Origin: Geodermatophilus sp. DF01-2
GTDB taxonomy: Bacteria; Actinomycetota; Actinomycetes; Mycobacteriales; Geodermatophilaceae
Length of the DNA stretch: 64,000 bases
Assembly (NCBI RefSeq): GCF_004571065.1
Contig: NZ_SPQN01000010.1
Span: 1 to 64,000, forward strand
Direction of reading: 5' to 3'
Made by a program: the position numbers and the translations under genes. The notes under the pieces were generated by a model. That model ran no database searches. It saw only the letters and a program-made list of their open reading frames with translations, and was not told the origin of the DNA. Numbering within the stretch: position 1 is the stretch's first letter; every line of letters begins with the position of its first letter. Below, one piece after another: positions 33,495 through 42,410 of the stretch.

Positions 33495-34514
33495 TCACAG
33501 CTGCGCGAGCAGCGCGTCCGCCGCGCGGAACGGGTCGGTCTGCCCCGCGACCACCTGCTCGGCCAGCGCCCCGAGGGCCGCCGAGCCGCGGACGTCGCCC
33601 ATCCGCTCCCGCAGCCCCGCCAGCGCGATCGCCTCGATCTCGCGGGCCGCGCGACCGGCCCGCCGGCGGTGCCCCTCCCCCGAGGACTCCAGCCAGCCGC
33701 GGTGCTCCTCGACGGTCTCGACGAGCGCGTCGATACCGGTGTCGTCGGCGGCCACGGTGCGGCGGATCGGCGGGCGCCAGGCGCCGGTGAGCTCGTGCCG
33801 GCCGCCCAGCGAGAGCATGTAGCGCAGGTCGCGCACGGTCTGGTCGGCGCCGTCCCGGTCGGCCTTGTTCACCACCAGGACGTCGGCCACCTCGAGGATC
33901 CCGGCCTTGGCCGCCTGGATGCCGTCGCCCATGCCCGGGGCGAGCAGCACCAGCGTGGTGTCGGCCAGCGAGGCGATCTCCAGCTCCGACTGCCCGACGC
34001 CGACGGTCTCGACCAGCACGACGTCGCACCCGGCGGCATCGAGCACGCGCAGGGCCTGTGGCGTGGCCCAGGCCAGCCCGCCCAGGTGCCCGCGGGAGGC
34101 CATGGAGCGGATGTAGACGCCGGCGTCCCCGGCGTGGTCCTGCATGCGCACCCGGTCGCCGAGCAGCGCCCCGCCGGAGAAGGGGGACGACGGGTCGACC
34201 GCCAGCACGCCGACCCGCCGACCCGCCCGCCGGTACGCGCGCACGAGTGCCGTCGTCGTCGTGGACTTGCCGACGCCGGGCGAGCCGGTCAGCCCGACGA
34301 CCTGGGCGCGCCCGGTGTGCGGGGCCAGCGCCGCGGCGACCTCGCGCAGCGCGGGGCTGGCGTCCTCGACCAGGGAGATCAGCCGGGCCACCGCGCGGGC
34401 CTCGCCGTCCCGGGCGCGGGCGACGAGGTCGGGGACGTCGACCGCGCGACGGCTCCGCCGCCCACGGGGGGCGGCGGAGCCGGGTGTCTGGACTGCGATG
34501 CCCTCCGAGCTCAC
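33495..34514 (-). CDS. meaB: methylmalonyl-CoA mutase-associated GTPase MeaB
   Basis: A G3E-family GTPase of 339 residues that guards adenosylcobalamin loading and protects B12-dependent mutases. P-loop [14 protein letters not shown], the segment [22 protein letters not shown], the switch region ETVGVGQSE and the base-specificity motif NKAD are all present. The GTG at 34514 overlaps the thiolase stop by 4 nt (GTGA), so it is translationally coupled to that gene. No methylmalonyl-CoA mutase subunits occur in the window, but the B12-dependent ethylmalonyl-CoA mutase at 48985-51003 is a plausible client, besides any mutase elsewhere. Confidence 0.95.
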   Translation of the reverse strand: MSSEGIAVQTPGSAAPRGRRSRRAVDVPDLVARARDGEARAVARLISLVEDASPALREVAAALAPHTGRAQVVGLTGSPGVGKSTTTTALVRAYRRAGRRVGVLAVDPSSPFSGGALLGDRVRMQDHAGDAGVYIRSMASRGHLGGLAWATPQALRVLDAAGCDVVLVETVGVGQSELEIASLADTTLVLLAPGMGDGIQAAKAGILEVADVLVVNKADRDGADQTVRDLRYMLSLGGRHELTGAWRPPIRRTVAADDTGIDALVETVEEHRGWLESSGEGHRRRAGRAAREIEAIALAGLRERMGDVRGSAALGALAEQVVAGQTDPFRAADALLAQL

Positions 34515-35701
34515 GCCTTGGCGGGCACGTGCAGGATCAGCGCGTCACCCTGCCCGCCACCGCCGCACAGCGCGGCGGCGCCGACACCGCCACCGCGGCG
34601 ACGCAGCTCCAGCGCCAGGTCGAGCACGATCCGTGCACCGCTCATGCCGATCGGGTGGCCGAGGGCGATCGCGCCACCGTTCGGGTTGACCTTCTCCGGG
34701 TCGATGCCCAGCTCGCGGGTGGACACGATGCCCACGGCCGCGAAGGCCTCGTTGAGCTCGACGAGGTCCAGGGCCTTGGGGTCGATGCCCTCCCGCTCGC
34801 ACGCCTTCTGGATCGCCCTGGACGGCTGGCTCTGCAGGGTCGCGTCGGGCCCGGCGACAACGCCGTGCGCACCGATCTCGGCGATCGGGGTGATCCCCAG
34901 CTCGGCGGCCTTCTCGGCGCTCATGACGACGACCGCGCATGCACCGTCGGAGATCTGCGAGGCCGAGCCGGCGGTGATGGTGCCGTCCTTGGCGAAGGCC
35001 GGCTTGAGCTTCGACAGGCTCTCCGCGGTCGTGTCGGGGCGGATGCCCTCGTCCTCGCGGAACTCGATCGGGTCGCCCTTGCGCTGCGGGATGAGGACCG
35101 GGGTGATCTCCTCGTCGAACACCCCGTTCTTGGCCGCGCGCGCGGCCTTCTGGTGGCTCTCCGCGGCGAAGGTGTCCTGCTCCTCGCGGGTGAGGTCGTA
35201 GCGGGCGTTGGCCTTCTCGGTCAGCTCGCCCATCGCCACCTGGTCGAAGGTGTCCGACAGCCCGTCGTGGGCCATGGCGTCGACGAGCTGGGTGTCGCCG
35301 TACTTGGTGCCGGTGCGCGAGTTGGCCAGCAGGTGCGGCGCCTGGGTCATCGACTCCATGCCGCCGGCGACGACGACCTCGTACTCGCCCGCGCGGATGA
35401 GCTGGTCGGCCAGCGCGATGGCGTTGAGCCCGGAGAGGCAGACCTTGTTGACGGTCAGCGAGGGCACCGACATCGGGATGCCAGCGGCGACCGCGGCGGG
35501 GCGGGCCGGGTTCTGCCCCGCGCCGGCCTGGATGACCTGCCCCATGATGACGTAGTCGACCTGCTCGCCGGAGATGCCGGCGCGCTCGAGCGCGGCCTTG
35601 ATGGCGACGCCGCCGAGGTCGGCGGCGGAGAAGTCCTTGAGCGAGCCGAGCAGCCGCCCCATCGGGGTGCGGGCGCCGCTGACGAGGACCGAACGGGACA
35701 T
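34511..35701 (-). CDS. acetyl-CoA C-acetyltransferase (thiolase)
   Basis: A biosynthetic-type thiolase of 396 residues that condenses two acetyl-CoA to acetoacetyl-CoA or runs in reverse. The nucleophilic Cys is in [15 protein letters not shown]. The catalytic [21 protein letters not shown] (His) and the second Cys in ALCGGGGQG are all present. GGAGG lies 6 nt before the ATG at 35701. In the ethylmalonyl-CoA pathway this is the first step. By synteny it corresponds to mycobacterial fadA4 next to mce. It is divergent from mce, and a perfect dyad GTCAC-CGGC-GTGAC lies at about 35813-35826 in the shared upstream region. Confidence 0.94.
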   Translation of the reverse strand: MSRSVLVSGARTPMGRLLGSLKDFSAADLGGVAIKAALERAGISGEQVDYVIMGQVIQAGAGQNPARPAAVAAGIPMSVPSLTVNKVCLSGLNAIALADQLIRAGEYEVVVAGGMESMTQAPHLLANSRTGTKYGDTQLVDAMAHDGLSDTFDQVAMGELTEKANARYDLTREEQDTFAAESHQKAARAAKNGVFDEEITPVLIPQRKGDPIEFREDEGIRPDTTAESLSKLKPAFAKDGTITAGSASQISDGACAVVVMSAEKAAELGITPIAEIGAHGVVAGPDATLQSQPSRAIQKACEREGIDPKALDLVELNEAFAAVGIVSTRELGIDPEKVNPNGGAIALGHPIGMSGARIVLDLALELRRRGGGVGAAALCGGGGQGDALILHVPAKA

Positions 35702-35889
35702 GGGCTGCCTCCAGAGCGGGGCCGCCGACGCTGGCGACCGCGTGGCCGGTACCGCCGCGCCGGGGGGCGCGGCGTCCATCCCGCAGAGGATAGGACGCGG
35801 AGGGCGGGGTGGTCACCGGCGTGACGAGGGTCTCACGCGGTCGCGGACCCACCTGTCGTCTCAGACGTCTCGTTGGGGAAGATGCCGCG

Positions 35890-36345
35890 GTGACCACCGA
35901 CCCGCGCACCGGCCTGCCGGCCGAGCTGTTCACCACCATCGACCACGTCGGCATCGCCGTCCCGGACCTGGACGAGGCGCTGGCCTTCTACGCCCAGGCC
36001 TTCGGCGTGCACTCGGTCCACGAGGAGGTCAACGAGGAGCAGGGCGTCCGCGAGGCCATGCTCGCCGTCGGGGACGGCGACACCCGCATCCAGCTGCTCG
36101 CGCCGCTGACCCCGGAGTCGACGATCGCGAAGTTCATCGGCCGATCGGGTCCCGGGTTGCAGCAGCTGGCCTTCCGGGTGGCCGACGTCGAGGCGGTCAG
36201 CACGACGCTGCGCGAGCGCGGCCTGCGGCTGCTCTACGACGCCCCGAAACGCGGTACGTCGGAGAGCCGGGTCAACTTCGTCCACCCCAAGGACGCCGGC
36301 GGTGTCCTCGTCGAGCTGGTCGAGCCGGCACCGGGCAGGCACTGA
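35890..36345 (+). CDS. mce: methylmalonyl-CoA epimerase
   Basis: A VOC-fold protein of 151 residues that interconverts (2R)- and (2S)-methylmalonyl-CoA, and in the ethylmalonyl-CoA pathway also ethylmalonyl-CoA. Compared with the Propionibacterium enzyme, metal ligands H12, Q65 and E141 correspond to H19 (TIDHVGIAV), Q68 (TRIQLLAPL) and E142 (GVLVELVEP). The fourth, H91 in the HH pair, is replaced: here the motif is GLQQLAFRV (Q91-Q92). GTG at 35890 is the start nearest to the fold, and the frame extends further upstream. Otherwise the protein is normal in length and motif order (YDAPKRGTSESRVNFVHPK). Confidence 0.9.
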   Translation: MTTDPRTGLPAELFTTIDHVGIAVPDLDEALAFYAQAFGVHSVHEEVNEEQGVREAMLAVGDGDTRIQLLAPLTPESTIAKFIGRSGPGLQQLAFRVADVEAVSTTLRERGLRLLYDAPKRGTSESRVNFVHPKDAGGVLVELVEPAPGRH

Positions 36346-36374
36346 CCTGCCCGACCGGGGAGCTGACGCTCTAC

Positions 36375-36389
36375 CTACCCACCGGTAAC
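36375..36389. promoter_or_regulatory. candidate operator upstream of ccr
   Basis: CTACCCACCGGTAAC lies 60 nt before the ccr start. It matches 12 of 15 positions with CTACTCACCAGTAGC at 51024-51038 upstream of ecm, with the same CACC centre. Half-sites TACC and GGTA are inverted. Shared regulation of the two genes is inferred. Confidence 0.45.
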
Positions 36390-36448
36390 ATCTCGCGCCA
36401 CTGCACCGCCTCGACCGACTCACGAGCGACGAAGACCCGGGAGACCGA

Positions 36449-37780
36449 GTGAACGACATCAGGGACGCCATCCTCGCCGACCAGACCGACGCCCTGGCCG
36501 GGCTGCCGGTGCCGGAGTCCTACCGCGCCGTGCTGGTCCGCAAGGACGAGCAGGACATGTTCGAGGGCCTGCCCACGAAGGACAAGGACCCGCGCAAGTC
36601 GCTGCACGTCGAGGAGGTGGCGACGCCGGAGCTCGGCCCGGGCGAGGCGATCGTCGCCGTCATGGCGTCCTCGGTGAACTACAACACCGTCTGGACGTCG
36701 ATCTTCGAGCCCGTCTCGACGTTCGGGTTCCTCGAGCGCTATGGCCGGGTCTCCGAGCTGACCAGGCGGCACGACCTGCCCTACCACGTGGTGGGGTCGG
36801 ACCTGGCCGGCGTGGTCCTGCGGGTGGGCCCCGGCGTCAACAAGTGGAAGCCCGGCGACGAGGTGGTCGCGCACTGCCTGTCGGTGGAGCTGGAGGACCC
36901 GGCCGGCCACGACGACACGATGATGGACCCGCAGCAGCGGATCTGGGGCTTCGAGACCAACTTCGGCGGCCTCGCCGAGCTGGCGCTGGTGAAGAGCAAC
37001 CAGCTCATGCCCAAGCCGGCCCACCTCACCTGGGAGGAGGCCGCTGCGCCCGGGCTGGTCAACTCGACGGCCTACCGGCAGCTGGTCAGCAAGAACGGCG
37101 CGGCGATGAAGCAGGGCGACGTCGTCCTGATCTGGGGGGCGTCGGGCGGCCTGGGCTCCTACGCCACCCAGATGGCGCTCAACGGCGGCGCGATCCCGGT
37201 CTGCGTCGTGAGCAGCCCGGAGAAGGCCGACATCGTGCGGTCCATGGGCGCCGACCTGGTGATCGACCGCTCGGCGGAGAAGTACCAGTTCTGGAAGGAC
37301 GAGGACACCCAGGACCCCAAGGAGTGGCAGCGCCTGGGCAAGAAGATCCGGGAGCTCACCGGCGGCGACGACGTCGACATCGTCTTCGAGCACCCGGGCC
37401 GGGACACCTTCGGGGCCAGCGTCTACGTGACCAAGAAGGGCGGCACGATCGTCACCTGCGCCTCGACAACCGGCTACATGCACCAGTACGACAACCGCTA
37501 CCTCTGGATGAACCTCAAGCGGATCGTCGGCTCGCACTTCGCCAACTACAAGGAGGCGTGGGAGGCCAACCGGCTCATCGACAAGGGCCTCATCCACCCC
37601 ACCCTGTCGAAGGTCTACCCGATGGACGAGGTCGGCCAGGCCGCCTGCGACGTCAAGGGCAACCTGCACCAGGGCAAGGTCGGTGTGCTCACCCTCGCCC
37701 CCGAGGAGGGGCTGGGCGTCAAGGACGCCGAGAAGCGGAAGAAGCACCTCGCCGCCATCAACCGGTTCCGGGGCGTGTGA
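36449..37780 (+). CDS. ccr: crotonyl-CoA carboxylase/reductase
   Basis: A medium-chain dehydrogenase/reductase of 443 residues that reductively carboxylates crotonyl-CoA to (2S)-ethylmalonyl-CoA with NADPH and CO2. It is the signature enzyme of the ethylmalonyl-CoA pathway. The CO2-pocket residues known from the Kitasatospora enzyme (N81, F170, E171, H365) are found at a constant offset of two: N79 in VNYNTVW, F168-E169 in IWGFETNFGG and H363 in VGSHFANYKEAW. The Rossmann motif is WGASGGLGSYATQM. The N-terminal extension (MNDIRDAILADQTDALAG) is typical. Start is GTG at 36449. It supplies C5 units or extender units (ethylmalonyl-CoA). Confidence 0.96.
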   Translation: MNDIRDAILADQTDALAGLPVPESYRAVLVRKDEQDMFEGLPTKDKDPRKSLHVEEVATPELGPGEAIVAVMASSVNYNTVWTSIFEPVSTFGFLERYGRVSELTRRHDLPYHVVGSDLAGVVLRVGPGVNKWKPGDEVVAHCLSVELEDPAGHDDTMMDPQQRIWGFETNFGGLAELALVKSNQLMPKPAHLTWEEAAAPGLVNSTAYRQLVSKNGAAMKQGDVVLIWGASGGLGSYATQMALNGGAIPVCVVSSPEKADIVRSMGADLVIDRSAEKYQFWKDEDTQDPKEWQRLGKKIRELTGGDDVDIVFEHPGRDTFGASVYVTKKGGTIVTCASTTGYMHQYDNRYLWMNLKRIVGSHFANYKEAWEANRLIDKGLIHPTLSKVYPMDEVGQAACDVKGNLHQGKVGVLTLAPEEGLGVKDAEKRKKHLAAINRFRGV

Positions 37781-37890
37781 GGAGGGACCCCGTCCCCGGC
37801 CACTCGTAGGAGGACCCGCGCCCCGAGCCCTTCGTCGAAGGATCTCCTCCTCCCCATCCCTCGCGGGCTCGGGGCGGTGCCCGGAGGCGG
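37781..37890. repeat. stop-anchored palindromes, copy 7 (after ccr)
   Basis: The ccr stop TGA is followed by GGAGGGACCCCGTCC, a second half unit TAGGAGGACCCGCG, and a unit with CCATCCCTCGCGGGCTCGG and GGGGCGGTGCCC. The units are nested and partly decayed. Confidence 0.6.
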
Positions 37891-37943
37891 CCGACGCGAG
37901 GGCCGGGCCCTGCAGGGGCCACAGGGTGCTGCGTGCCAGCGGT

Positions 37944-37970
37944 CGTCCCGCCGGGCTCCCCGGCGGGACG
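37944..37970. terminator. perfect 12-bp hairpin between ccr and the DivIVA-like gene
   Basis: CGTCCCGCCGGG (37944-37955) and CCCGGCGGGACG (37959-37970) pair perfectly over a CTC loop. It is a strong terminator candidate, about 165 nt past ccr. The rest of the 290-nt gap holds only the palindromic repeats. Confidence 0.65.
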
Positions 37971-38070
37971 GCCGCGGGCCCGTGGCGGGCGGTCGGGCGG
38001 GGCTGGCACCCTGCAAGGAGGGGCCCGGCGACACGCCGAGTTCCCTCGCCGACTCTGCGAGGATGACCGC

Positions 38071-39342
38071 ATGACCGATCCCCGCCGCGACATGCTGCCG
38101 ATGCGCGAGGCCCAGCACTCGTTCGACGTGGTGCTCCGGGGCTACGACCGGCACCAGGTGGCCGAGACGATCGAGCGCCTCGAGGCCGACATCCAGGTGG
38201 CGCTGGCCGACCGCGACGCCGCGATGAGCCGCTCGGCCGACCTGGCCGGTCAGCTCTCGGCACTGCATGGGGAGATCGACTCACTGCGCCGCAAGGCGGC
38301 GTCGTCCGGGCCGCCCACCTTCGAGAACATCAGTGAGCGCATCCAGCACATGCTGCAGCTCGCCGAGGAGGAGGCCGCGGAGATCCGCCGGGCCGCCGAG
38401 CAGGAGGCCCAGGCGTTGCGGGAGCACACCGCCGCCGAGGAACGGGCGATGCACGAGCGGCACGCGGCCGGCCAGGGCGAGGTCGACCGGATGATCGCCG
38501 AGGCTCGGCAGAGCGCCGAGCAGATCGCCAGCAAGGCGCAGATCCGCGCCGACGAGCTGGTCGCCAAGGCCCAGGAGAAGGTCGCCCGGCTCGACGCCGA
38601 GTCCCAGGCCCGGCGGGCGAAGGTCGAGGAGGACTTCGAGATCGCCCAGCGGGCGCGCCGGCAGGAGGCCGCACGTCTGGAGGACGAGCGGGACCGCTCC
38701 TCGGCCGAGGCTGCCCGGCAGCGGGTCGCCGCGGCCGAGCAGCACGCCGCCCGGGTGGTCAGCGACGCCGAGGCGGGCGCGGCGGCCGTCCGCGCCGTGC
38801 GGGACGAGCTCGCCGGCCGGCTGCTCGAGGCCCGCCGGCTGCTCGAGCGGCTGCCCGACCTCAGCGATCGCCGGCCCGAGTCGCAGACCGGCTCCCGGCC
38901 GCCTGCTCCGGCGCAGGCCCGCCCCCAGCCCACCCCGCGAACCCCGCAGAACCAGCCGGAACCGGCGCGCGACGAGCAGCCGCGGCAGCAGCCGGTCGGC
39001 CCGGTGACGGCCCAGCAGCCGGCGGTGCGAGCGACCACCGCGCCGCAGCCGGCGCAGCGGCCCGAGCCCCCCACGGGCAACGGGGAGGCCGCCGCGGCCC
39101 GGCAGCCCACGCGTCCCCCGGCACCGCCGACGCAGCCCGCCGTGCAGCCGGCCGCCGACGCCCCGACGCAGCAGGTGCCACCGTCGCCGCAGCAGACCCA
39201 GCAGATCCCCTCGGTCCCCACGGGCGGCAGCACGGCCTCGACGGCGCCGTCGCGGGTCGACCCGCCGACGCTCGTGCAGCCGGCGGTCGCCAGGCCCGAC
39301 GCCGACACCGGCAGCCAGCCGGTCGGCCACGGCCGGCGATGA
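38071..39342 (+). CDS. DivIVA-domain coiled-coil protein with Pro/Gln-rich tail
   Basis: A protein of 423 residues. The N-terminus has a DivIVA-like motif (SFDVVLRGYDRHQVAETIERLE, quoted here in part: FDVVLRGYDRHQV) at about 18-40. Residues of about 40-275 form a long coiled coil rich in Ala, Glu, Arg and Gln. The last 150 residues are disordered and Pro/Gln/Ala-rich. This plan resembles actinobacterial polar-growth scaffolds (DivIVA/Wag31 paralogues, FilP/Scy-like and so-called cellulose-binding proteins). It probably assembles at cell poles or septa. The ATG at 38071 follows GAGG. It is not clearly in an operon. Confidence 0.82.
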   Translation: MTDPRRDMLPMREAQHSFDVVLRGYDRHQVAETIERLEADIQVALADRDAAMSRSADLAGQLSALHGEIDSLRRKAASSGPPTFENISERIQHMLQLAEEEAAEIRRAAEQEAQALREHTAAEERAMHERHAAGQGEVDRMIAEARQSAEQIASKAQIRADELVAKAQEKVARLDAESQARRAKVEEDFEIAQRARRQEAARLEDERDRSSAEAARQRVAAAEQHAARVVSDAEAGAAAVRAVRDELAGRLLEARRLLERLPDLSDRRPESQTGSRPPAPAQARPQPTPRTPQNQPEPARDEQPRQQPVGPVTAQQPAVRATTAPQPAQRPEPPTGNGEAAAARQPTRPPAPPTQPAVQPAADAPTQQVPPSPQQTQQIPSVPTGGSTASTAPSRVDPPTLVQPAVARPDADTGSQPVGHGRR

Positions 39343-39383
39343 CACCGGCGGCTCGCCCTCCTCGGTAACGAGGCACCGACCCA

Positions 39384-39427
39384 CCGTGTGCGGGACACCG
39401 GCGTCCCGCCTGCGGTTCCGCACACGG
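39384..39427. terminator. hairpin after the DivIVA-like gene
   Basis: Arms CCGTGTGCGG (39384-39393) and CCGCACACGG (39418-39427) are perfect and enclose a second small stem (CGGGAC/GTCCCG). It lies 40 nt past the stop and just before the next gene's ribosome site. Confidence 0.6.
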
Positions 39428-39446
39428 ACGCCGGGGAGGAGGCGCG

Positions 39447-40382
39447 GTGCCGACCCGCCATACCCGGCACCGTCCCCGGCACCGGGCCGAGGGGCGGCTC
39501 GGCGCGGTCCTGGGCAGCCGGCAGGGCCACGTGGTCGTCGCGGTCGCTCTCGTGGCGGTGCTGACCGCGGCCGCCGTCGCCCTGTTCCTCGGGCGGGACC
39601 GGGCGGACCGGTCCACCGCCGACGGCGGAGAGCCCACCCGCGAGGTCACCACGCCGCCCACCGCGGGGACGCCGACGGCCGCTCCTCCGGACACCGACCC
39701 CTCTGCCGGTACCGACCCCGTGGCCCCCGCTCCTCCCGCGGCGGCGCTCCTGGACTGGGCCGAGCGCGAACTGCCGGTCGACTCGCGGCTGCGCGCCGAA
39801 GCGGGCGTACGCGACGACCTCCTCGCGGCCGGCGCCCCCGACGACCTGCTGGCGACCGACCGGCCGACCGGACCGGGCGACCTCGTCCTCACGGTCACCG
39901 ACGGCGAGCCGACGGCCCGGAGCCGGGTGCTCGCCCGCTTCGGCGGTCTCACCGTCGCCGACCCCTCCCCCGGCATCCCGACGGCCGAGCAGCTCGACCG
40001 GCGGCGGACGCTGGCGGAGGCGGTGCTGGCCAACCCCACGACGCGCGCACCGGAGGAGGCCGCCGCGGTGCTCCGGTCGGCCGACGTCGACATGCGGCTG
40101 CTGTCCCTGCTCGCGGTCCTCACCGCCCGGGAGGGCATCGGGGTGGCCGCCTTCCCACGCACCGAGGGGGACGAGGGCCCGGCGCGCAGTGTGCTGCTCG
40201 ACGCCGTCGGGAGCGCCCCGGTCGGGACGGGAGAGCCGGCGACCGCGCCGCTGCGGACCTGGCTGGAGGCGCAGCTCCCGCCCTTCGCCCCCGACCACGT
40301 CGAGGTGACCGGCGACGGGGTCCTGCTGTCGTACCGCTACGCATCCGACCCCGACGCGCTCGTCGCCGAGGTCTCCCCATGA
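39447..40382 (+). CDS. single-pass membrane-anchored extracytoplasmic protein, unknown
   Basis: A protein of 311 residues that I do not recognise. A basic N-terminus (HRPRHRAEGR) is followed by one membrane helix (HVVVAVALVAVLTAAAVALF, about residues 28-47), a Pro/Thr-rich linker, and an extracytoplasmic domain from about 98 (LLDWAERELPVDSRLRAEAG). It contains only one type of recurring theme, Ala/Leu-rich helices with short strands, and no cysteines. GTG at 39447 is supported by GGAGGAGG 6-7 nt upstream. It lies 85 nt upstream of the DUF4397 and sortase genes and may belong to one cell-surface unit with them. Confidence 0.7.
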   Translation: MPTRHTRHRPRHRAEGRLGAVLGSRQGHVVVAVALVAVLTAAAVALFLGRDRADRSTADGGEPTREVTTPPTAGTPTAAPPDTDPSAGTDPVAPAPPAAALLDWAERELPVDSRLRAEAGVRDDLLAAGAPDDLLATDRPTGPGDLVLTVTDGEPTARSRVLARFGGLTVADPSPGIPTAEQLDRRRTLAEAVLANPTTRAPEEAAAVLRSADVDMRLLSLLAVLTAREGIGVAAFPRTEGDEGPARSVLLDAVGSAPVGTGEPATAPLRTWLEAQLPPFAPDHVEVTGDGVLLSYRYASDPDALVAEVSP

Positions 40383-40467
40383 CGCTCCGTTGGACAGGAG
40401 CCGTGCGGAGTGCGCGAATGGACCCAGGACCGGGCGCCGGTCCGCACCCGAGCCTCCTGGAGGAACC

Positions 40468-41325
40468 GTGGACCGGTTGACCCGTGTGCTGTCCGTCGCC
40501 GCGCTGAGCGTCGGCCTGGTGCTCGTCGCCCCCGCCGGGGCCGGCGCTGCCGACGGTGGCCTGCTGCGCCTGGCGCACCTCTCCCCGGACACCCCGGCGG
40601 TGGACGTGTACGTCGACTCGGTCGCCGACCCCGGAGACGGGACGGCGCTGCTCACCGTTCCCGGCGTCAGCTACGGGACCATCTCGGACTACCAGACCGT
40701 GCCGCCGGGCGTGTACACGGTGAGCATGCGGCAGGCCGGCGCCGACCCGTCCACCCCGCCGGCCCTCTCCACCACCGTCGAGATCGGCGCCGACAGTGCA
40801 CGCACCGTCGCCGGGGTGGGCCGCTTCGCCGACCTGGGTCTGGAGGTGCTCGAGGACGACCTCACGCTCCCGCCGTCCGGGCAGGCGCGGGTGCGGGTGG
40901 TGGCCGCCGCCGCCACGGCGCCGACGCTGGACGCCTCCGCCGGCGGCACCGCCCTGGCCACCGACCTGGCCTTCGCAGAGGCCGGCGAGTACGCGATCGT
41001 GCCTGGCGACGTCACGCAGCTGCAGCTGACCGTGGACGGCGCACCCACCGAGCTGCCGCTCGACCTCGCCGCGGGCTCGGTGTACAGCCTGTTCGTCCTC
41101 GACCGGCCCGAGGGCGGGCTGACCGTGCGCACCGTCCTCGACGCCGCCGGCTCCGGCGTGGTGCCGACGGGTGGGGTGGAGACCGGGGCCGGCGGCACGG
41201 CGGCCGGGGAGCTGGACGCGGCCGTCGTCGGCGGTGCCGTCGGCCTCACCGTGCTCGCCGGAACCGGACTGGCCCTGGTCCGGCGGTCGCGGCGCGGTCC
41301 CGCCCGGCACGCCGCCCGGTCCTGA
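40468..41325 (+). CDS. DUF4397-domain secreted protein with C-terminal membrane segment
   Basis: A protein of 285 residues. It has a Sec signal peptide (LTRVLSVAALSVGLVLVAPA, cleavage probably at GAGAADGG). Two tandem DUF4397-type beta units follow (LLRLAHLSPDTPAVDVYVD and ARVRVVAAAATAPTLDAS). A Gly/Ala-rich spacer leads to a C-terminal helix (AAVVGGAVGLTVLAGTGLAL) and a basic tail (RRSRRGPARH). A helix plus basic tail resembles a cell-wall sorting signal, but no clear LPxTG-type motif precedes it. GGAGG stands 6 nt before the GTG at 40468. The sortase gene begins 24 nt downstream, so this is its likely partner or substrate. Confidence 0.85.
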   Translation: MDRLTRVLSVAALSVGLVLVAPAGAGAADGGLLRLAHLSPDTPAVDVYVDSVADPGDGTALLTVPGVSYGTISDYQTVPPGVYTVSMRQAGADPSTPPALSTTVEIGADSARTVAGVGRFADLGLEVLEDDLTLPPSGQARVRVVAAAATAPTLDASAGGTALATDLAFAEAGEYAIVPGDVTQLQLTVDGAPTELPLDLAAGSVYSLFVLDRPEGGLTVRTVLDAAGSGVVPTGGVETGAGGTAAGELDAAVVGGAVGLTVLAGTGLALVRRSRRGPARHAARS

Positions 41326-41349
41326 GGCCCTGCGCATGGGGTATCGCCG

Positions 41350-41964
41350 GTGAGCCGGCACCGCAGGCCGCGGCGGCCGGCACGGCCGCTCCTGCGGGGG
41401 CTGTTCGCGGCCACCGTGCTCATCGCCGGCTTGGTGGCGCTGGTCACCTCCGCCACGTCGCCGGCCGGAGCGGTGGCCGGCGCGCCGGTCCCGGTGGTCG
41501 CCGAGCGCGGCACGGAGCGTACGGCGGCGCCGCCGGTCCGCGTGCGGGCGCCGGCCATCGGGGTGGACAGCACGCTGGTCCGGCTCGGCACGGACGCCAT
41601 CGGGGCGCTGGTGCCACCGGCGGACTTCGCCCGGGCCGGCTGGTTCGCCGCCGGTACCGCCCCGGGCGACGTCGGTCCGGCGGTGATCGCAGGGCACGTG
41701 GACTCGACCGACGGGGCGGCCGTCTTCTTCCGCCTCGGCGACCTCGCTGCCGGCGACGAGGTCCTGGTCGACCGCGAGGACGGGACGACGGCACGCTTCG
41801 CGGTCACCTCCGTCGACCGGTACCCCAAGTCGGACTTCCCGACCGAGGCGGTCTACGGGCCCACCCCGCGCGCGGAGCTGCGGCTGATCACCTGCGGCGG
41901 CGACTTCGACCGGTCGGCACGCAGCTACGAGGACAACGTCGTCGTGTTCGCCCGACTGACGTGA
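41350..41964 (+). CDS. class F sortase
   Basis: A transpeptidase of 204 residues, membrane-bound by an N-terminal helix (GLFAATVLIAGLVALVTSA). The catalytic triad is visible: His in AVIAGHVDS, Cys in ELRLITCGG (the TLxTC motif reads LITC), and a C-terminal Arg in FDRSARSYEDN. The order VRVRAPAIGVDSTLVRLG and VPPADFARAGWF is typical of the small actinobacterial class E/F sortases found beside DUF4397 proteins. It attaches or crosslinks surface proteins. GTG at 41350 is the assumed start, and no strong ribosome site is seen, suggesting coupling to the upstream gene. Confidence 0.9.
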   Translation: MSRHRRPRRPARPLLRGLFAATVLIAGLVALVTSATSPAGAVAGAPVPVVAERGTERTAAPPVRVRAPAIGVDSTLVRLGTDAIGALVPPADFARAGWFAAGTAPGDVGPAVIAGHVDSTDGAAVFFRLGDLAAGDEVLVDREDGTTARFAVTSVDRYPKSDFPTEAVYGPTPRAELRLITCGGDFDRSARSYEDNVVVFARLT

Positions 41965-41966
41965 TG

Positions 41967-42100
41967 CCAGGCTCCGTCCAGGGCCGGCCCCGTCCAGAGG
42001 CTCGCCGCGAGCTCGCGAGCGGTGAGGAGGATGGGTCCTCTGACAAAGGACGGGAAGGACGCTCCTCCTACGGGGCGCGGAGGGGAGGAGTGGTCCTCTT
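41967..42100. repeat. stop-anchored palindromes, copy 8 (between sortase and zinc-ribbon genes)
   Basis: Two or three interlocked units fill the gap between converging genes. On the plus side CTCCGTCCAGGGCC starts 5 nt after the sortase stop. On the minus side the zinc-ribbon gene's stop TGA is followed by AAGAGGACCACTCC. The inner GCCGCGAGCTCGCGAGC is a perfect short palindrome. Confidence 0.6.
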
Positions 42101-42406
42101 TCAGCGCCGGCGCCCCCGGGCCTGCCAGCAGGCGGCGTGCCAGTGCCGACGCCGGTCGGCGGCCGACTCGGTGTCCCAGGGGTCGAGGTCGGAGTCCCGC
42201 ACGTAGGCCGGCCAGGTCACCAGGTGCGGCGTCCCCGGGTGGATCTCCTGGTCGCACCCCGGGCAGCGGTAGGTCTTGCCGCTCGCCGCGCCCGTGAGGC
42301 GGCGGACCACCCAGTCGCCGTCCGCCGCCTCCTCCACCGGGTCGGGACGACGGAACGGGTCGCGGTCGCCCGGCCGCGACCCGTTGCGTCCACTCCGGCG
42401 GGGCAC
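42101..42406 (-). CDS. small zinc-ribbon-like protein
   Basis: A protein of 101 residues. The conserved core is YRCPGCDQEIHPGTPHLVTWP and, 30 residues on, RRHWHAACWQ, giving a CxxC and an H..C pair that probably bind one zinc ion. Similar proteins are widespread in actinobacteria and are often labelled ATP/GTP-binding without proof. The GTG at 42406 lies only 4 nt after the stop of the 3-hydroxyacyl-CoA dehydrogenase gene, which suggests translational coupling. No function can be assigned. Confidence 0.8.
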   Translation of the reverse strand: MPRRSGRNGSRPGDRDPFRRPDPVEEAADGDWVVRRLTGAASGKTYRCPGCDQEIHPGTPHLVTWPAYVRDSDLDPWDTESAADRRRHWHAACWQARGRRR

Positions 42407-42410
42407 CGGT

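Noticed and set aside
37781-37970. Palindromes considered as a CRISPR-like array or attachment site
   Set aside because: No regular spacing or unique spacers, and no integrase nearby. They belong to the dispersed stop-anchored family plus a plain hairpin.
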